Both the position numbers and the translations under genes were made by a program. DNA of 64,000 nucleotides, taken from contig CBDBHH010000005.1 of NCBI GenBank assembly GCA_965205535.1, forward strand, positions 1,736,001 through 1,800,000, in the 5' to 3' direction. The stretch's first letter is position 1; each line of letters begins with the position of its first letter. The notes beneath the pieces are model-generated. The model did not search any database. It was not told the DNA's origin and worked only from the letters and a program-made list of their open reading frames with translations. Source of the DNA: UBA8079 sp965205535. Its GTDB lineage: Bacteria; Pseudomonadota; Alphaproteobacteria; UBA6615. Below, piece after piece: positions 8,734-17,673 of this stretch.

Positions 8734-10068
8734 ATGACTCCGACCCGGACAATTCCGCAACAGCCCTGGATGGCGGACCCGGATCTGCAAGCCGTGTTCG
8801 CGGCCTTGCAGGCGCCAGGTGATCCTGTGCCGGCGTTGCTCTGTGTCGGCGGCTGCGTGCGTGACGTCTTGATGGACCGGCCGGTGGTCGATGTCGATCT
8901 GGCGACGATTCACCCGCCGGATATCACGCTGGCGCGTCTGGAAGCCGCCGGTATCGCCGTGCTGGAAATCGGCATCGAGCATGGCACGGTGGTCGCACGG
9001 TTCGGGCACAAGCTGTTCCAGATCACGACCCTGCGGGTGGACGTGGAGACCGACGGCCGCCACGCGACCGTTGCCTACACCGACGACTGGGCGGTGGACG
9101 CGTCGCGTCGCGACTTCACCATGAACGCCCTCTACGGCGATCTCGACGGAAATGTTTATGACCCGCTCGGCGGCGCGGACGACATCGCAGAACGGCAGGT
9201 CCGGTTCATCGGCAACGCCAACGACCGCATCGAAGAGGACGCGCTGCGGATTCTGCGCTTCTTCCGTTTTCACGCGCAGTTCGACTTACCCGCCTTCGAT
9301 ACCGAAGGGCTTACTGCCTGCTGCAGGCGGTTCGATCTGCTTGCAAACCTTTCTGGCGAGAGGATTCGTGAGGAGTTGTTCAAGATTCTTCTGGCGCCGG
9401 AGGACGGGCGGATTCTCAACAGTCCTGCGTTCCGTGACTTATTCAAAGCATTGTTCCCGGTGGATGCGACGCACTTTCATCTCGCCTTCGTAGCCACGCG
9501 CGAGGACGCACTGGGCAAGCCTGATCCGTTGCGTCGGTTATCAGCGTTGGTGCCCGACCCTGCCTCAGTGGCGGCGGCCGCGACCCGGTTGCGTTTGTCG
9601 AAGGCAGATACCGCACGGCTCACAGGCATGGCGGAGATCCCGCCGGGTATGACGCCGAAGCTCTATCCCCACACCCGCAAGCTGCGACTCTACGCGCTCG
9701 GCCCCGATATGTGGCGCGACGTGGTTATCCTGTGCTGGGCGCGCGCTGAGGCCTTGGTTGCGCTTAAGAATTGGGCCAACGAGGGCTCTCTCGCGTGGAA
9801 ACCTTCTGACGCGGAAGTGGTGCCGGACGCGGACTGGATGGAACTGCTGGGTTTTCCCGAGACCTGGTCGGTGCCGACCTTTCCACTTCAGGGTGCGGAC
9901 GTGCTCGCGCGCGGCGTGCCGCAGGGCCCGGAGGTCGGCCGGCACCTGGCGGTGGTCGAGAATTGGTGGATGATCCGCGACTTCAAACCGGACCACGCGG
10001 CCTGCGTCGCGAAATTGAAACGGCGGTTGCGGTGGGCCGGGTTGCGCAGGCGGTTGGGTTTCGGCTGA
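8734..10068 (+). CDS. cca: CCA tRNA nucleotidyltransferase / poly(A) polymerase family
   Basis: A 444-residue class II nucleotidyltransferase that adds or repairs the 3' CCA end of tRNAs. The active-site features are visible: GG at residues 39-40, RD at 43-44 and metal-binding DVD at 53-55, then RRDFTMNALYGD and the RNA-binding segment RIEEDALRILRFFRFHAQF. It is the third gene of a plus-strand operon and ends three bases before a convergent gene. Confidence 0.92.
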   Translation: MTPTRTIPQQPWMADPDLQAVFAALQAPGDPVPALLCVGGCVRDVLMDRPVVDVDLATIHPPDITLARLEAAGIAVLEIGIEHGTVVARFGHKLFQITTLRVDVETDGRHATVAYTDDWAVDASRRDFTMNALYGDLDGNVYDPLGGADDIAERQVRFIGNANDRIEEDALRILRFFRFHAQFDLPAFDTEGLTACCRRFDLLANLSGERIREELFKILLAPEDGRILNSPAFRDLFKALFPVDATHFHLAFVATREDALGKPDPLRRLSALVPDPASVAAAATRLRLSKADTARLTGMAEIPPGMTPKLYPHTRKLRLYALGPDMWRDVVILCWARAEALVALKNWANEGSLAWKPSDAEVVPDADWMELLGFPETWSVPTFPLQGADVLARGVPQGPEVGRHLAVVENWWMIRDFKPDHAACVAKLKRRLRWAGLRRRLGFG

Positions 10069-10071
10069 AGC

Positions 10072-10656
10072 CTATTTCGTACGCACCAGATCGCCCGACA
10101 TGCGGACCTTCACGTCTTCGTCCTGCAGGCGCATGAACGTGATGTTCATGCCCTTGTCGGTGAGCGAGCGGCGGTAGACCTGCAATTCCGATCCGCCGGT
10201 CTCGCTGATGGCCAGCGAGTAGACGGTCATCGTATCGCCGTCGATGGCCGCCCAGCGGACCGCGTCCCCGCGCAGCGGGTTTGGCAGTTCGGATTTCTGG
10301 AACAGGCCGCCCTCGGGCGACAGGACGAAGACATTCTCCTTGTCTTCCACCGGGATGAAGTTCTCCTCCACCTCGCGCCGCTTGACGTCGGCGCCGGTGC
10401 GCCCGCCATTCTCGTCGCGGATCACGGTGATCCATTTCAGGGTGAAGCCTTCATTCTTGAAGCGCTCGACGGTGACATCGAGGTCGCGAACTTCCCGACG
10501 GTCCTTGTCGAGGATGACCGCGCTGCCCGCCCCGACATAGTTGCCGAAGAACTTCTCGACCGCCTCATTCGCATGGGCCCCGCCGGCCAGCATGATGCCG
10601 GCCGCGAGGAAGGCAGTCGCCGCGATCAGGGTTCTTGAGGCATTCAGTCGTTTCAT
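10072..10656 (-). CDS. Secreted protein of unknown function, paralogue of its upstream neighbour
   Basis: A 194-residue protein with a signal peptide (LIAATAFLAAGIMLAGGAHA, predicted cleavage after AHA near residue 29). The mature part has no recognised domain but aligns with the product of the next gene upstream: FFGNYVGAG against FYGHFQGSG, VRDLDVTVE against VRDLDVKIG, and similar C-terminal strands. It probably forms a small beta-rich periplasmic fold. The two genes are about 30 bases apart on the same strand and look like a tandem duplication. Function unknown. Confidence 0.75.
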   Translation of the reverse strand: MKRLNASRTLIAATAFLAAGIMLAGGAHANEAVEKFFGNYVGAGSAVILDKDRREVRDLDVTVERFKNEGFTLKWITVIRDENGGRTGADVKRREVEENFIPVEDKENVFVLSPEGGLFQKSELPNPLRGDAVRWAAIDGDTMTVYSLAISETGGSELQVYRRSLTDKGMNITFMRLQDEDVKVRMSGDLVRTK

Positions 10657-10686
10657 GCGGATTGTCCGTCGGTAGATTTGGCGCGC

Positions 10687-11247
10687 CTAGTTTTCGACCT
10701 TGACCAGCCGGGCATCGACCTCGCGTTGCGGTTCGCCGTTGGCGACATTGATAAACTTGAGACGCATGCCCGTGCCTTCAAGGGTTCGATTGTAGGTTTG
10801 GATCACATATCCTCCCGCCGCAGTGATCTGCATCACATGTATCGACAGAGTTTGATCCTGAATCTGGGCCCAGGCGAGGCCGTCGCCGCGCGGGTTGTCC
10901 CGTCCGGTTGCATTGAACACGTTCGGCGCGGCGGCGGGCGTGAAGTCCATCCGCTGGGTGCGCCGGCGGATATCGGGGTTGTTGGGATCACCGCCGCCAC
11001 GAATGACGCTCGTCCATTCGACGTAGAAGCCGGTTCCCGCGGCGCCGATCTTGACGTCGAGGTCCCGGACAGTGACACCGAAATAGAGCGAATCGCTGTT
11101 CTCGGCCACGCCGGAGCCCTGAAAATGCCCGTAAAAGGCGTTGATCGGCAGGGACTGCGCGATCGCTGCGGGGGTGAGGAGCCAGCTCGCAGCGAACAGC
11201 ATAGCTGCGGCGAGTGACGTGGTCAGACAACGTGAAATGCGGGTCAT
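10687..11247 (-). CDS. Secreted protein of unknown function, tandem paralogue
   Basis: The start is placed at 11247 because GGAG lies just upstream and the product then begins with a proper signal peptide (TTSLAAAMLFAASWLLTPAAI, cleavage after AIA). The 186-residue product shares segments with the following gene: VRDLDV, WTSVIR, RRRTQRMDFTP, and a C-terminal strand-rich region. It has no cysteines or recognisable catalytic motif in the mature part. The long leader to the upstream hemF gene may contain its promoter. Function unknown. Confidence 0.72.
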   Translation of the reverse strand: MTRISRCLTTSLAAAMLFAASWLLTPAAIAQSLPINAFYGHFQGSGVAENSDSLYFGVTVRDLDVKIGAAGTGFYVEWTSVIRGGGDPNNPDIRRRTQRMDFTPAAAPNVFNATGRDNPRGDGLAWAQIQDQTLSIHVMQITAAGGYVIQTYNRTLEGTGMRLKFINVANGEPQREVDARLVKVEN

Positions 11248-11368
11248 GATTTCTCCAATCCAGCGCCGGCACCGGTCCAGGGGGGCGGGCACGGTGTATC
11301 TGTGCTGAAACTAGCCCAGGCCGGGCGACTTAGGAACTCCGCGCGACGTGAATTTCGGCGAATAAGAT

Positions 11369-12238
11369 TCACGGCCAGGTGACCACAGGCGGAAGGGACA
11401 TCAGGATCGCCTCGACATTGCCGCCGGTCTTGAGGCCGAACTGGGTGCCCCGGTCGTAAAGCAGGTTGAACTCTACATAGCGGCCGCGCCGCTGCAGCTG
11501 GTGGGCGCGCTGGTCTTCGGTCCAGCTTTCATTCATGTGTCGTCGCACGATACGCGGATAAACATCGAGGAATGCCTTGCCGACATCCCGGGTGAACCCG
11601 AAATCCGCGTCCCAGTCGCCGGTGTCGACATAGTCGTAGAAGATTCCGCCGACCCCGCGCGGCTCATCGCGATGCTTGAGATGGAAATACTCGTCGCACC
11701 ACGCTTTGAATTTGGGGTGATAATCCGGGTCGCGGGCGTCACATGCTGCCTGCAGGCCGGCGTGGAACAGGGCCGTGTCCTCGTCGTCAGGATACATCGG
11801 CGTCAGGTCGGCACCGCCCCCGAACCAGCTTTTCGTTGTGACGATGTGGCGTGTGTTCATGTGCACGGCCGGTACCAGCGGCGAGTGCAGATGGGCGACG
11901 AGGGAAACGCCCGAGGCCCAGAAGCGCCCATCTTCCGCCGCGCCTGGAATATTCTTGCGAAATTCCTCGGAGAAGACGCCTTCGACCGTCGAGATGTTGA
12001 CGCCCACCTTCTCGAATACCCTGCCACGCATGATCGACATTACGCCGCCGCCGCCCGGCGCGCCGTCCTGGTCCGGTCGATCCCAGGCCGACTGCTCAAA
12101 CCGGCCCGCGGGCCGGTCATACATCGGGCCCGCCAGTTCATCCTCGATCGCCTCGAAGTCGGCGCAGATGTCGTCGCGAAGTTGCGCGAACCATGCGGCC
12201 GCCCGGGTTTTGTGATTCTCGTTCGTCATTGGCTGCAC
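11369..12238 (-). CDS. hemF: Oxygen-dependent coproporphyrinogen III oxidase
   Basis: A 289-residue HemF. It converts coproporphyrinogen III to protoporphyrinogen IX by two oxidative decarboxylations using O2, in haem synthesis. Family motifs are plain: GRVFEKVGVNISTVEGVFSE, LHSPLVPAVHMNTRHI, WFGGGADLTPMYP and GRYVEFNLLYDRGTQFGL. The length is normal for the cytosolic enzyme. It follows trmL by ten bases on the same strand and shares its promoter or one inside trmL. A second in-frame ATG three codons in is an equally possible start. Confidence 0.96.
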   Translation of the reverse strand: MQPMTNENHKTRAAAWFAQLRDDICADFEAIEDELAGPMYDRPAGRFEQSAWDRPDQDGAPGGGGVMSIMRGRVFEKVGVNISTVEGVFSEEFRKNIPGAAEDGRFWASGVSLVAHLHSPLVPAVHMNTRHIVTTKSWFGGGADLTPMYPDDEDTALFHAGLQAACDARDPDYHPKFKAWCDEYFHLKHRDEPRGVGGIFYDYVDTGDWDADFGFTRDVGKAFLDVYPRIVRRHMNESWTEDQRAHQLQRRGRYVEFNLLYDRGTQFGLKTGGNVEAILMSLPPVVTWP

Positions 12239-12247
12239 ACCATGAAT

Positions 12248-12739
12248 TTAACCGCCAAACCCGTCTTGTTGTCGCAGCGCCTCACCCAGCACGAGTGCCA
12301 GCGCCGTGACCACGTTCAGTGAGCGTGAATCCGCGGTGATGGGTACCCGTAGCTGTGCGTCGGCCCGCGCATGCACAGTTTCCGGCACCCCGTCGCTTTC
12401 GCGCCCGACCAGCAGCGTATCGTCGGGGCGGTAGGCAAAGTCAATGTGCCTTTCTGTCGCCTTTGTGCTTAGCAGGACCAGCCTTTGTGGCGGCACCACG
12501 CGGGTTTCGAACGCATCCCAGGAGATATGCCGTGTCAGGTCCACCTGTTCCAGATAGTCCATTCCGGCGCGCCGCACGCCATGATCGCTGAGCACGAATC
12601 CGGCCGGTTCGATCAGGTCCACGGGGATGTTCAGGCATGCGGCCAGGCGGAGGATGGCGCCCGCATTTTGGGGAATGTCGGGCTGGTAGAGGGCGATACG
12701 CACGGCGGTGATCTCCGGTGCCGGGGTTGGTTCCGGCAA
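12248..12739 (-). CDS. trmL: tRNA (cytidine(34)-2'-O)-methyltransferase
   Basis: A 163-residue SPOUT methyltransferase that 2'-O-methylates the wobble nucleotide of tRNA-Leu isoacceptors. It shows the N-terminal motif ALYQPDIPQNAGAILRLAA and the C-terminal trefoil knot pieces LLVGRESDGVPE and LRVPITADSRSLNVVTALAL. Homologues usually start close to VRIALYQPD, so the first twelve residues could be an over-extension. It is upstream of hemF and divergent from petA. Confidence 0.92.
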   Translation of the reverse strand: MPEPTPAPEITAVRIALYQPDIPQNAGAILRLAACLNIPVDLIEPAGFVLSDHGVRRAGMDYLEQVDLTRHISWDAFETRVVPPQRLVLLSTKATERHIDFAYRPDDTLLVGRESDGVPETVHARADAQLRVPITADSRSLNVVTALALVLGEALRQQDGFGG

Positions 12740-12768
12740 AACGTTGTGGAGAAGCGTTCAAGGCGGGC

Positions 12769-12798
12769 TTGGCAAACGCTTTGGACTTCGATTATATC
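12769..12798 (+). promoter_or_regulatory. Possible sigma70-type promoter for petABC
   Basis: TTGGCA (12769-12774) and TATATC (12793-12798) are separated by 18 bases in the 254-base gap before petA. The -10 match is weak. Nothing else recognisable is seen in this gap. Confidence 0.25.
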
Positions 12799-12993
12799 CG
12801 GGCGAAGTGTAAGGCACACATGGTTCCGGGGGGGCATTCTGGATACAGCGTGGAGGCGAATCGCGACGCGACAGACATATTCTGTTGCCGCACGGTGTCA
12901 CATTGCTGGGGCTCGGAAAATCCCATACCCAAAGACCATGTGCACAACAGGTATCAAGGCGGACGCAGACCGCCGAACCAAGGACATTTGCTC

Positions 12994-13539
12994 ATGAGCG
13001 ATGATACTCAGGATCACGACGGTCATTCTGGGAGCCGGCGCGATTTTCTTTACCTTTCTGCCGGCGCGTTTGCCGGGGTAGGCGGGGCGATTGCGCTCTG
13101 GCCGTTCGTCAGTTCGATGAACCCGTCCGCCGACGTTTTGGCGCTGTCTTCGGTCGAAGTGGACGTGGCGCAGATGGAAGTCGGCCAGCGGATCACGGTG
13201 AAATGGCGCGGCAAGCCGGTCTTTATCGATCGGCGCACGGAAGCTGCCATCGCCGAGGCGGTCGATACGCCATTGAGCGAACTGCGCGATCCGGAGACGG
13301 ACGCGCAACGCACGGATCGACCCGAATGGCTCGTCGTCGTGGGTGTCTGCACCCATCTGGGCTGTGTCCCGTTGGGGCAGAAGGCCTCCGAGCCACGCGG
13401 TGATTGGGGCGGCTGGTTCTGTCCCTGTCACGGCTCTCAATTTGACACTGCAGGTCGCATCCGGAAGGGCCCGGCACCAATCAACCTGGTGGTGCCCGAG
13501 CATACGTTCCTGACTGACACCAAAATCAAGATCGGCTGA
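12994..13539 (+). CDS. petA: Ubiquinol-cytochrome c reductase Rieske iron-sulfur subunit
   Basis: A 181-residue Rieske protein of the bc1 complex; its 2Fe-2S cluster carries electrons from ubiquinol to cytochrome c1 at the periplasmic face. A twin-arginine type leader (SRRDFLYLSAGAFAGVGGAI) doubles as the membrane anchor. The cluster ligands are CTHLGC and CPCHGS, with the two extra cysteines forming the usual disulfide. The ATG at 12994 is chosen because this gives the correct short N-terminus. It is the first gene of petABC, nine bases before cytochrome b. Confidence 0.96.
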   Translation: MSDDTQDHDGHSGSRRDFLYLSAGAFAGVGGAIALWPFVSSMNPSADVLALSSVEVDVAQMEVGQRITVKWRGKPVFIDRRTEAAIAEAVDTPLSELRDPETDAQRTDRPEWLVVVGVCTHLGCVPLGQKASEPRGDWGGWFCPCHGSQFDTAGRIRKGPAPINLVVPEHTFLTDTKIKIG

Positions 13540-13547
13540 GGCGAATC

Positions 13548-14858
13548 ATGAGCGCTGGAAACCAACAACCTGTGGGCAACGGCCTGGTCAAGTGGATCGA
13601 CACGCGACTGCCGGTCTTTAGCTATCTGCAAAAGGAATATGCCGAGTTTCAGTCCCCCAAGAACTTCAACTGGTTCTGGAACTTCGGTGCGATCCTGACC
13701 TTCATGCTCGTGTTGATGATGATTACGGGCATCTTCCTGGCGATGCAGTATCAGCCCAACACCGAGCTGGCATTCGATTCCGTCGAACGCATCATGCGGG
13801 ATGTGAACTTTGGTTGGCTGCTGCGTTACATGCACGCCAACGGCGGCACGTTCTTCTTCATCGCCGTCTACATCCATATTTTCCGCGGCATGTATTACGG
13901 GTCCTACAAGAACCCGCGTGAGCTGCTCTGGATTCTCGGCGTGATCATCCTGGTTCTGATGATGGCGACCGCGTTCATGGGTTATGTGCTGCCCTGGGGC
14001 CAGATGAGCTTCTGGGGTGCCACGGTGATCACCAACCTGTTCTCGGCGATCCCGCTGGTGGGCGATTCAATCGTCACACTGCTCTGGGGTGGCTTCTCGG
14101 TCGACAACCCGACCCTGAACCGCTTCTTCGCGCTGCACTATCTGCTGCCGTTCCTGATCTTCGGCGTCGTGATCCTGCACGTGATCTCGCTGCATGTGTC
14201 GGGATCGAACAACCCGCTGGGTGTGGATCCGAAAGGGCCGCAGGACACGGTGTCCTTCCATCCCTACTACACGATGAAGGACAGTGCGGGCCTGGCGATC
14301 TTCGTGACGGTTTTCGCGTTCTTCGTGTTCTTTGCGCCGAACTTCTTCGGGGAGCCGGAAAACTATCTCCCGGCCGCGCCGTTGAACACGCCCGCGCACA
14401 TCGTGCCGGAATGGTATTTCCTGCCTTTCTTCGCGATCCTGCGCTCGATCAACTTCGATATCTGGTTCATCGACGCCAAGCTCGGCGGTGTGATTGCCAT
14501 GTTCGGCGCGATCTTCGTGCTGTTTATCCTGCCCTGGCTGGATAAGTCGCCGGTGCGCAGCGCCAAGTTCCGTCCGATGTACAAGTGGTTCTTCTGGATC
14601 TTCCTGCTCGACTGCCTCCTTCTCGGCTGGGTCGGCGGAAAGTCGCCGGATGATCTGGTGTTTGAAGGTCTGGGTCTGAAGGTGATCCATCTCGGTTACC
14701 TCTCGACCTTCTGGTACTTCTTCCACTTCATTATTTTGCTGCCGTTGCTCGGCGTCTTCGAACGACCGAAGCCATTGCCCAAGAGTATTTCCGAACCCGT
14801 TCTCGGGGGTGGAAGCGCGGGTACCTCGGCAACTGCCAAGCCGATGGAGAAGGTGTAA
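13548..14858 (+). CDS. petB: Cytochrome b of the bc1 complex
   Basis: A 436-residue eight-helix membrane protein that holds haems bL and bH and both quinone sites. The haem-ligand histidines are in RYMHANGGTFFFIAVYIHIF and in the later HYLLPFLIFGVVILHVISLH. The Qo-site PEWY motif is present in IVPEWYFLPF. The full length with no fusion to cytochrome c1 shows a three-gene operon rather than the fbcH fusion of some relatives. Its stop overlaps the start of the next gene by one base (TAATG). Confidence 0.97.
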   Translation: MSAGNQQPVGNGLVKWIDTRLPVFSYLQKEYAEFQSPKNFNWFWNFGAILTFMLVLMMITGIFLAMQYQPNTELAFDSVERIMRDVNFGWLLRYMHANGGTFFFIAVYIHIFRGMYYGSYKNPRELLWILGVIILVLMMATAFMGYVLPWGQMSFWGATVITNLFSAIPLVGDSIVTLLWGGFSVDNPTLNRFFALHYLLPFLIFGVVILHVISLHVSGSNNPLGVDPKGPQDTVSFHPYYTMKDSAGLAIFVTVFAFFVFFAPNFFGEPENYLPAAPLNTPAHIVPEWYFLPFFAILRSINFDIWFIDAKLGGVIAMFGAIFVLFILPWLDKSPVRSAKFRPMYKWFFWIFLLDCLLLGWVGGKSPDDLVFEGLGLKVIHLGYLSTFWYFFHFIILLPLLGVFERPKPLPKSISEPVLGGGSAGTSATAKPMEKV

Positions 14859-15643
14859 TGTGTATCGTTTCCAAATTGCGCCGTACGGCGGCGGTGGCTG
14901 GCCTCGCAGCCGGTGTGGCCATGGTCTCGACGGCGGCGCTGGCCGCAGGTGAAGCCAAGCATCCCGAAAAACTCGACTGGCCGTTCCAGGGAATCTTCGG
15001 GAAGGTGGATGTGCACTCCGCACAGCGCGGCCTGCAGGTTTATCTTGAGGTCTGCTCGGGCTGTCACTCCCTGAAGCATGTTGCCTATCGTAACCTGCAC
15101 GCGCTCGGGTTTACCGAGCCCGAGATCAAGGCGATTGCGGCCAACTTCGAAGTGACCGACGGCCCGGACAGCGAAGGCGAGATGTTCGAACGTGAGGCGA
15201 TCCCATCGGATAAATTCGTGTCGCCGTTCCCGAATGAAGAGGCCGCCAAGACCGCGAATAACGGCGCAAACCCACCGGATCTGTCGCTGCAGGTCAAGGC
15301 GCATCCCGGTGGCGCGGACTATATCCATGCGCTGCTGACCGGTTATGCCGATGCGCCCCAGGGCACCGATGTGCCGGCGGGCTCCAACTACAATCCGTTC
15401 TACGCCGGCGGTTTCATCGCCATGCCGCCGCCGCTCTTCGAGGACGGTGTCGAGTATACGGACGGCACGGCGGCCACCGTCGAGCAGATGGCGACCGACG
15501 TGGTCAACTTCATGCAGTGGACGGCTGAACCCGAGATGGAGCAGCGCAAGCATACTGGCTTCAAGGTGCTGATCTTCCTGATCATCCTCAGTGCATTGCT
15601 CTATGCCGCGAAGCGCAAAATGTGGGCGAACATCGACCACTGA
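14858..15643 (+). CDS. petC: Cytochrome c1 of the bc1 complex
   Basis: A 261-residue periplasmic c-type cytochrome. A signal peptide (TAAVAGLAAGVAMVSTAALA) precedes the haem-binding CSGCH near residue 68, and the axial methionine is likely in GGFIAMPPPLF. A C-terminal helix (TGFKVLIFLIILSALLYAA) anchors it in the membrane. It passes electrons from the Rieske centre to soluble or membrane cytochrome c. It is the last gene of petABC and is followed by a strong terminator. Confidence 0.96.
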   Translation: MCIVSKLRRTAAVAGLAAGVAMVSTAALAAGEAKHPEKLDWPFQGIFGKVDVHSAQRGLQVYLEVCSGCHSLKHVAYRNLHALGFTEPEIKAIAANFEVTDGPDSEGEMFEREAIPSDKFVSPFPNEEAAKTANNGANPPDLSLQVKAHPGGADYIHALLTGYADAPQGTDVPAGSNYNPFYAGGFIAMPPPLFEDGVEYTDGTAATVEQMATDVVNFMQWTAEPEMEQRKHTGFKVLIFLIILSALLYAAKRKMWANIDH

Positions 15644-15662
15644 CCAGAATTAATTCGATGAA

Positions 15663-15698
15663 AAGGCCGTTTGCGAACCCGCAAGCGGCCTTTTTTTT
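15663..15698 (+). terminator. Rho-independent terminator of petABC
   Basis: A 13-base-pair stem (15663-15675 with 15680-15692, one G-U pair) closes a four-base loop and runs directly into eight T residues at 15691-15698. It ends the bc1 operon about 20 bases after the petC stop. Confidence 0.93.
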
Positions 15699-15768
15699 AA
15701 GCGCGGTGGCGTGCATTCGCTAAACTCTGTCGCAAGCAACAACACGAACAATCGCATTGGGGGATCAG

Positions 15769-16650
15769 ATGGCGCGTGAAACCATCGTCACATGTGCGGT
15801 GACCGGCGGTCACCAGAATTTCCAGGACCATCCGAATTTTCCGATTACGCCAAAGCAAATCGCTGAATCCGCGATCGAGGCGCGCAAGGCCGGCGCCGCC
15901 GTGGCCCATATCCATGTGCGTGAGCCCGATGGCTCGCGTTCGGGCAACCCGGACTATTTCCGCGAAGTGGTGGAGCGTATTCGCGATGCCGATTGCGATG
16001 TGCTGATCAACCTGACCACGGGCGAGGGTGGCCGCTACATCCCGAGCGAGGAAGACCCGCAGGTCGGTGGCCCGGGGACATCCCTGTCCACCCCTGAGGT
16101 TCGCGTGCGCCATGTTCTCGACCTGCGTCCCGACATCTGCACCCTTGATGTGGCGACCATGAATTTCGGTGAGGCCGTTTTCATGAACACGCCCTCCCAT
16201 CTGCGACGGATGGCAGATCTGATCAAGGATGCCGGCGTGAAACCCGAGATCGAGGTCTTCGAGCCGGGCCATATCCGGCTCGCGGTCGACATGATCAAGA
16301 ACGGGTTCATCGAATCACCGCCGCTGTTTCAGCTCTGCCTTGGCATTCCCTGGGGCTCGCCCGCGACGCCGCAGATGGTTCAGGTCATGCACTCGATGCT
16401 GCCGCGTGACGCCAACTGGGCGGCGTTCGGCATCAGCCGCTGGGAGTTCCCGATCGTGGCCGAGGTCGTCAACAATGGCGGCCATGTGCGCGTCGGGCTC
16501 GAGGATAACCTCTATCTGACGAAGGGTGAGTTCGCGAGCAACGGTCAGCTTGTCGACAAGGCGGTCCGGATCATGCACGAGCTCGACGCGGAGCCGGTCG
16601 AGCCGGCGCGCGCTGCCGAGATGCTCGACCTGTTGCCGCGCGCGCAGTAG
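15769..16650 (+). CDS. BKACE-family beta-keto acid cleavage enzyme (DUF849)
   Basis: A 293-residue TIM-barrel enzyme of the BKACE family, which condenses a beta-keto acid with acetyl-CoA to give acetoacetate and a CoA ester; Kce of lysine fermentation is the reference member. The zinc-site histidines are H47 and H49 in AHIHVREPDG, with the glutamate in VRVGLEDNLYL. The ATG at 15769 is preferred over a TTG twelve bases earlier because GGGGG lies at the right distance. The substrate of this member is unknown. An MTA phosphorylase gene follows nine bases later. Confidence 0.9.
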   Translation: MARETIVTCAVTGGHQNFQDHPNFPITPKQIAESAIEARKAGAAVAHIHVREPDGSRSGNPDYFREVVERIRDADCDVLINLTTGEGGRYIPSEEDPQVGGPGTSLSTPEVRVRHVLDLRPDICTLDVATMNFGEAVFMNTPSHLRRMADLIKDAGVKPEIEVFEPGHIRLAVDMIKNGFIESPPLFQLCLGIPWGSPATPQMVQVMHSMLPRDANWAAFGISRWEFPIVAEVVNNGGHVRVGLEDNLYLTKGEFASNGQLVDKAVRIMHELDAEPVEPARAAEMLDLLPRAQ

Positions 16651-16659
16651 GCGGCGCGT

Positions 16660-17550
16660 ATGGAGGCCAATCACACAAGCGTGCCGCCGATGCTCGGGGT
16701 TATCGGGGGTAGCGGGATTTATGATGTCGAGGGCCTGAGCGACGTGCGCTGGGAGGCGGTCGACACGCCCTATGGCAGCCCCTCTGATGAACTGATGTTC
16801 GGGAATCTGGACGGCTTTCCCATTGTCTTCCTGCCGCGCCATGGTCGCGGCCACCGGGTGCCGCCGTCCGAGCTGAATTTCCGCGCCAATATCCATGCAC
16901 TCAAGCGGGTCGGCGTGACAGAAATTCTCTCGCTCTCTGCTGTGGGGTCGCTTCGTGAGGATCTCGTTCCTGGGTCGTTCGTCATCGTCGATCAGTTCAT
17001 CGACCGGACTTTTGCGCGGGTCAAATCCTTCTTCGAGACCGGCCTGGTGGCCCATGTCTCGATGGCCGACCCGGTTTGTGCCCGGCTGGGAGACCATATC
17101 GAGGCCGCTGCAGAAAATCTGGATATCGAGATCTCCCGGGGCGGAACCTATCTCGTGATGGAAGGGCCGCAATTCTCTACGCGCGCCGAGTCCGAGCTTT
17201 ACCGGTCCTGGGGCTGTTCGGTGATCGGCATGACCAACATGCCCGAGGCGAAGCTCGCGCGGGAAGCCGAGCTTTGCTACGCGACGGTCGCCATGGTCAC
17301 CGATTTCGATTGCTGGCACGAGGATCATGACGATGTGACGGTCGACCAGATCATCGAGGTTCTCATGAGCAATGCCGAGAAGGGGCGCAGCCTGGTGCGT
17401 GCCCTGGCGCCGCGGCTCGCGGGCCGGGGCGATGTTTGCGAACAGGGTTGTCACACTGCCCTCGATAACGCGCTGATCACCGCGCCCGATGTGCGCGATC
17501 CGGCCATGATCGACCGTTTGTCTGTCGTGGCGGGGCGCGTCCTCGGATAA
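16660..17550 (+). CDS. mtnP: S-methyl-5'-thioadenosine phosphorylase
   Basis: A 296-residue trimeric-type purine nucleoside phosphorylase. It cleaves methylthioadenosine, a by-product of polyamine synthesis, to adenine and methylthioribose-1-phosphate. Motifs are GVIGGSGIYD at the N-terminus, LPRHGRGHRVPPSELNFRAN, EGPQFSTRAESE and MVTDFDCWHE; the TDxDCW pattern favours MTA over plain inosine or guanosine. It lies nine bases after the BKACE gene, probably in one transcript. Confidence 0.92.
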   Translation: MEANHTSVPPMLGVIGGSGIYDVEGLSDVRWEAVDTPYGSPSDELMFGNLDGFPIVFLPRHGRGHRVPPSELNFRANIHALKRVGVTEILSLSAVGSLREDLVPGSFVIVDQFIDRTFARVKSFFETGLVAHVSMADPVCARLGDHIEAAAENLDIEISRGGTYLVMEGPQFSTRAESELYRSWGCSVIGMTNMPEAKLAREAELCYATVAMVTDFDCWHEDHDDVTVDQIIEVLMSNAEKGRSLVRALAPRLAGRGDVCEQGCHTALDNALITAPDVRDPAMIDRLSVVAGRVLG

Positions 17551-17572
17551 ACGTCTTTAAAAACAGACGTTT
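17549..17572 (+). terminator. Weak hairpin after mtnP
   Basis: AAACGTCT at 17549-17556 and AGACGTTT at 17565-17572 form a perfect eight-base stem with an eight-base loop, overlapping the mtnP stop. Only three T residues end the stem, so it is at best a weak terminator. Confidence 0.35.
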
Positions 17573-17673
17573 GCGTGGGCGTCCTTCCGGCGTCGCCGCG
17601 GACGTAATACAATGGATCAAACGGCAATCCGGCCCATGCGGGTTCGAGGTGATTGCCCGGGGAGCAGTAAATC

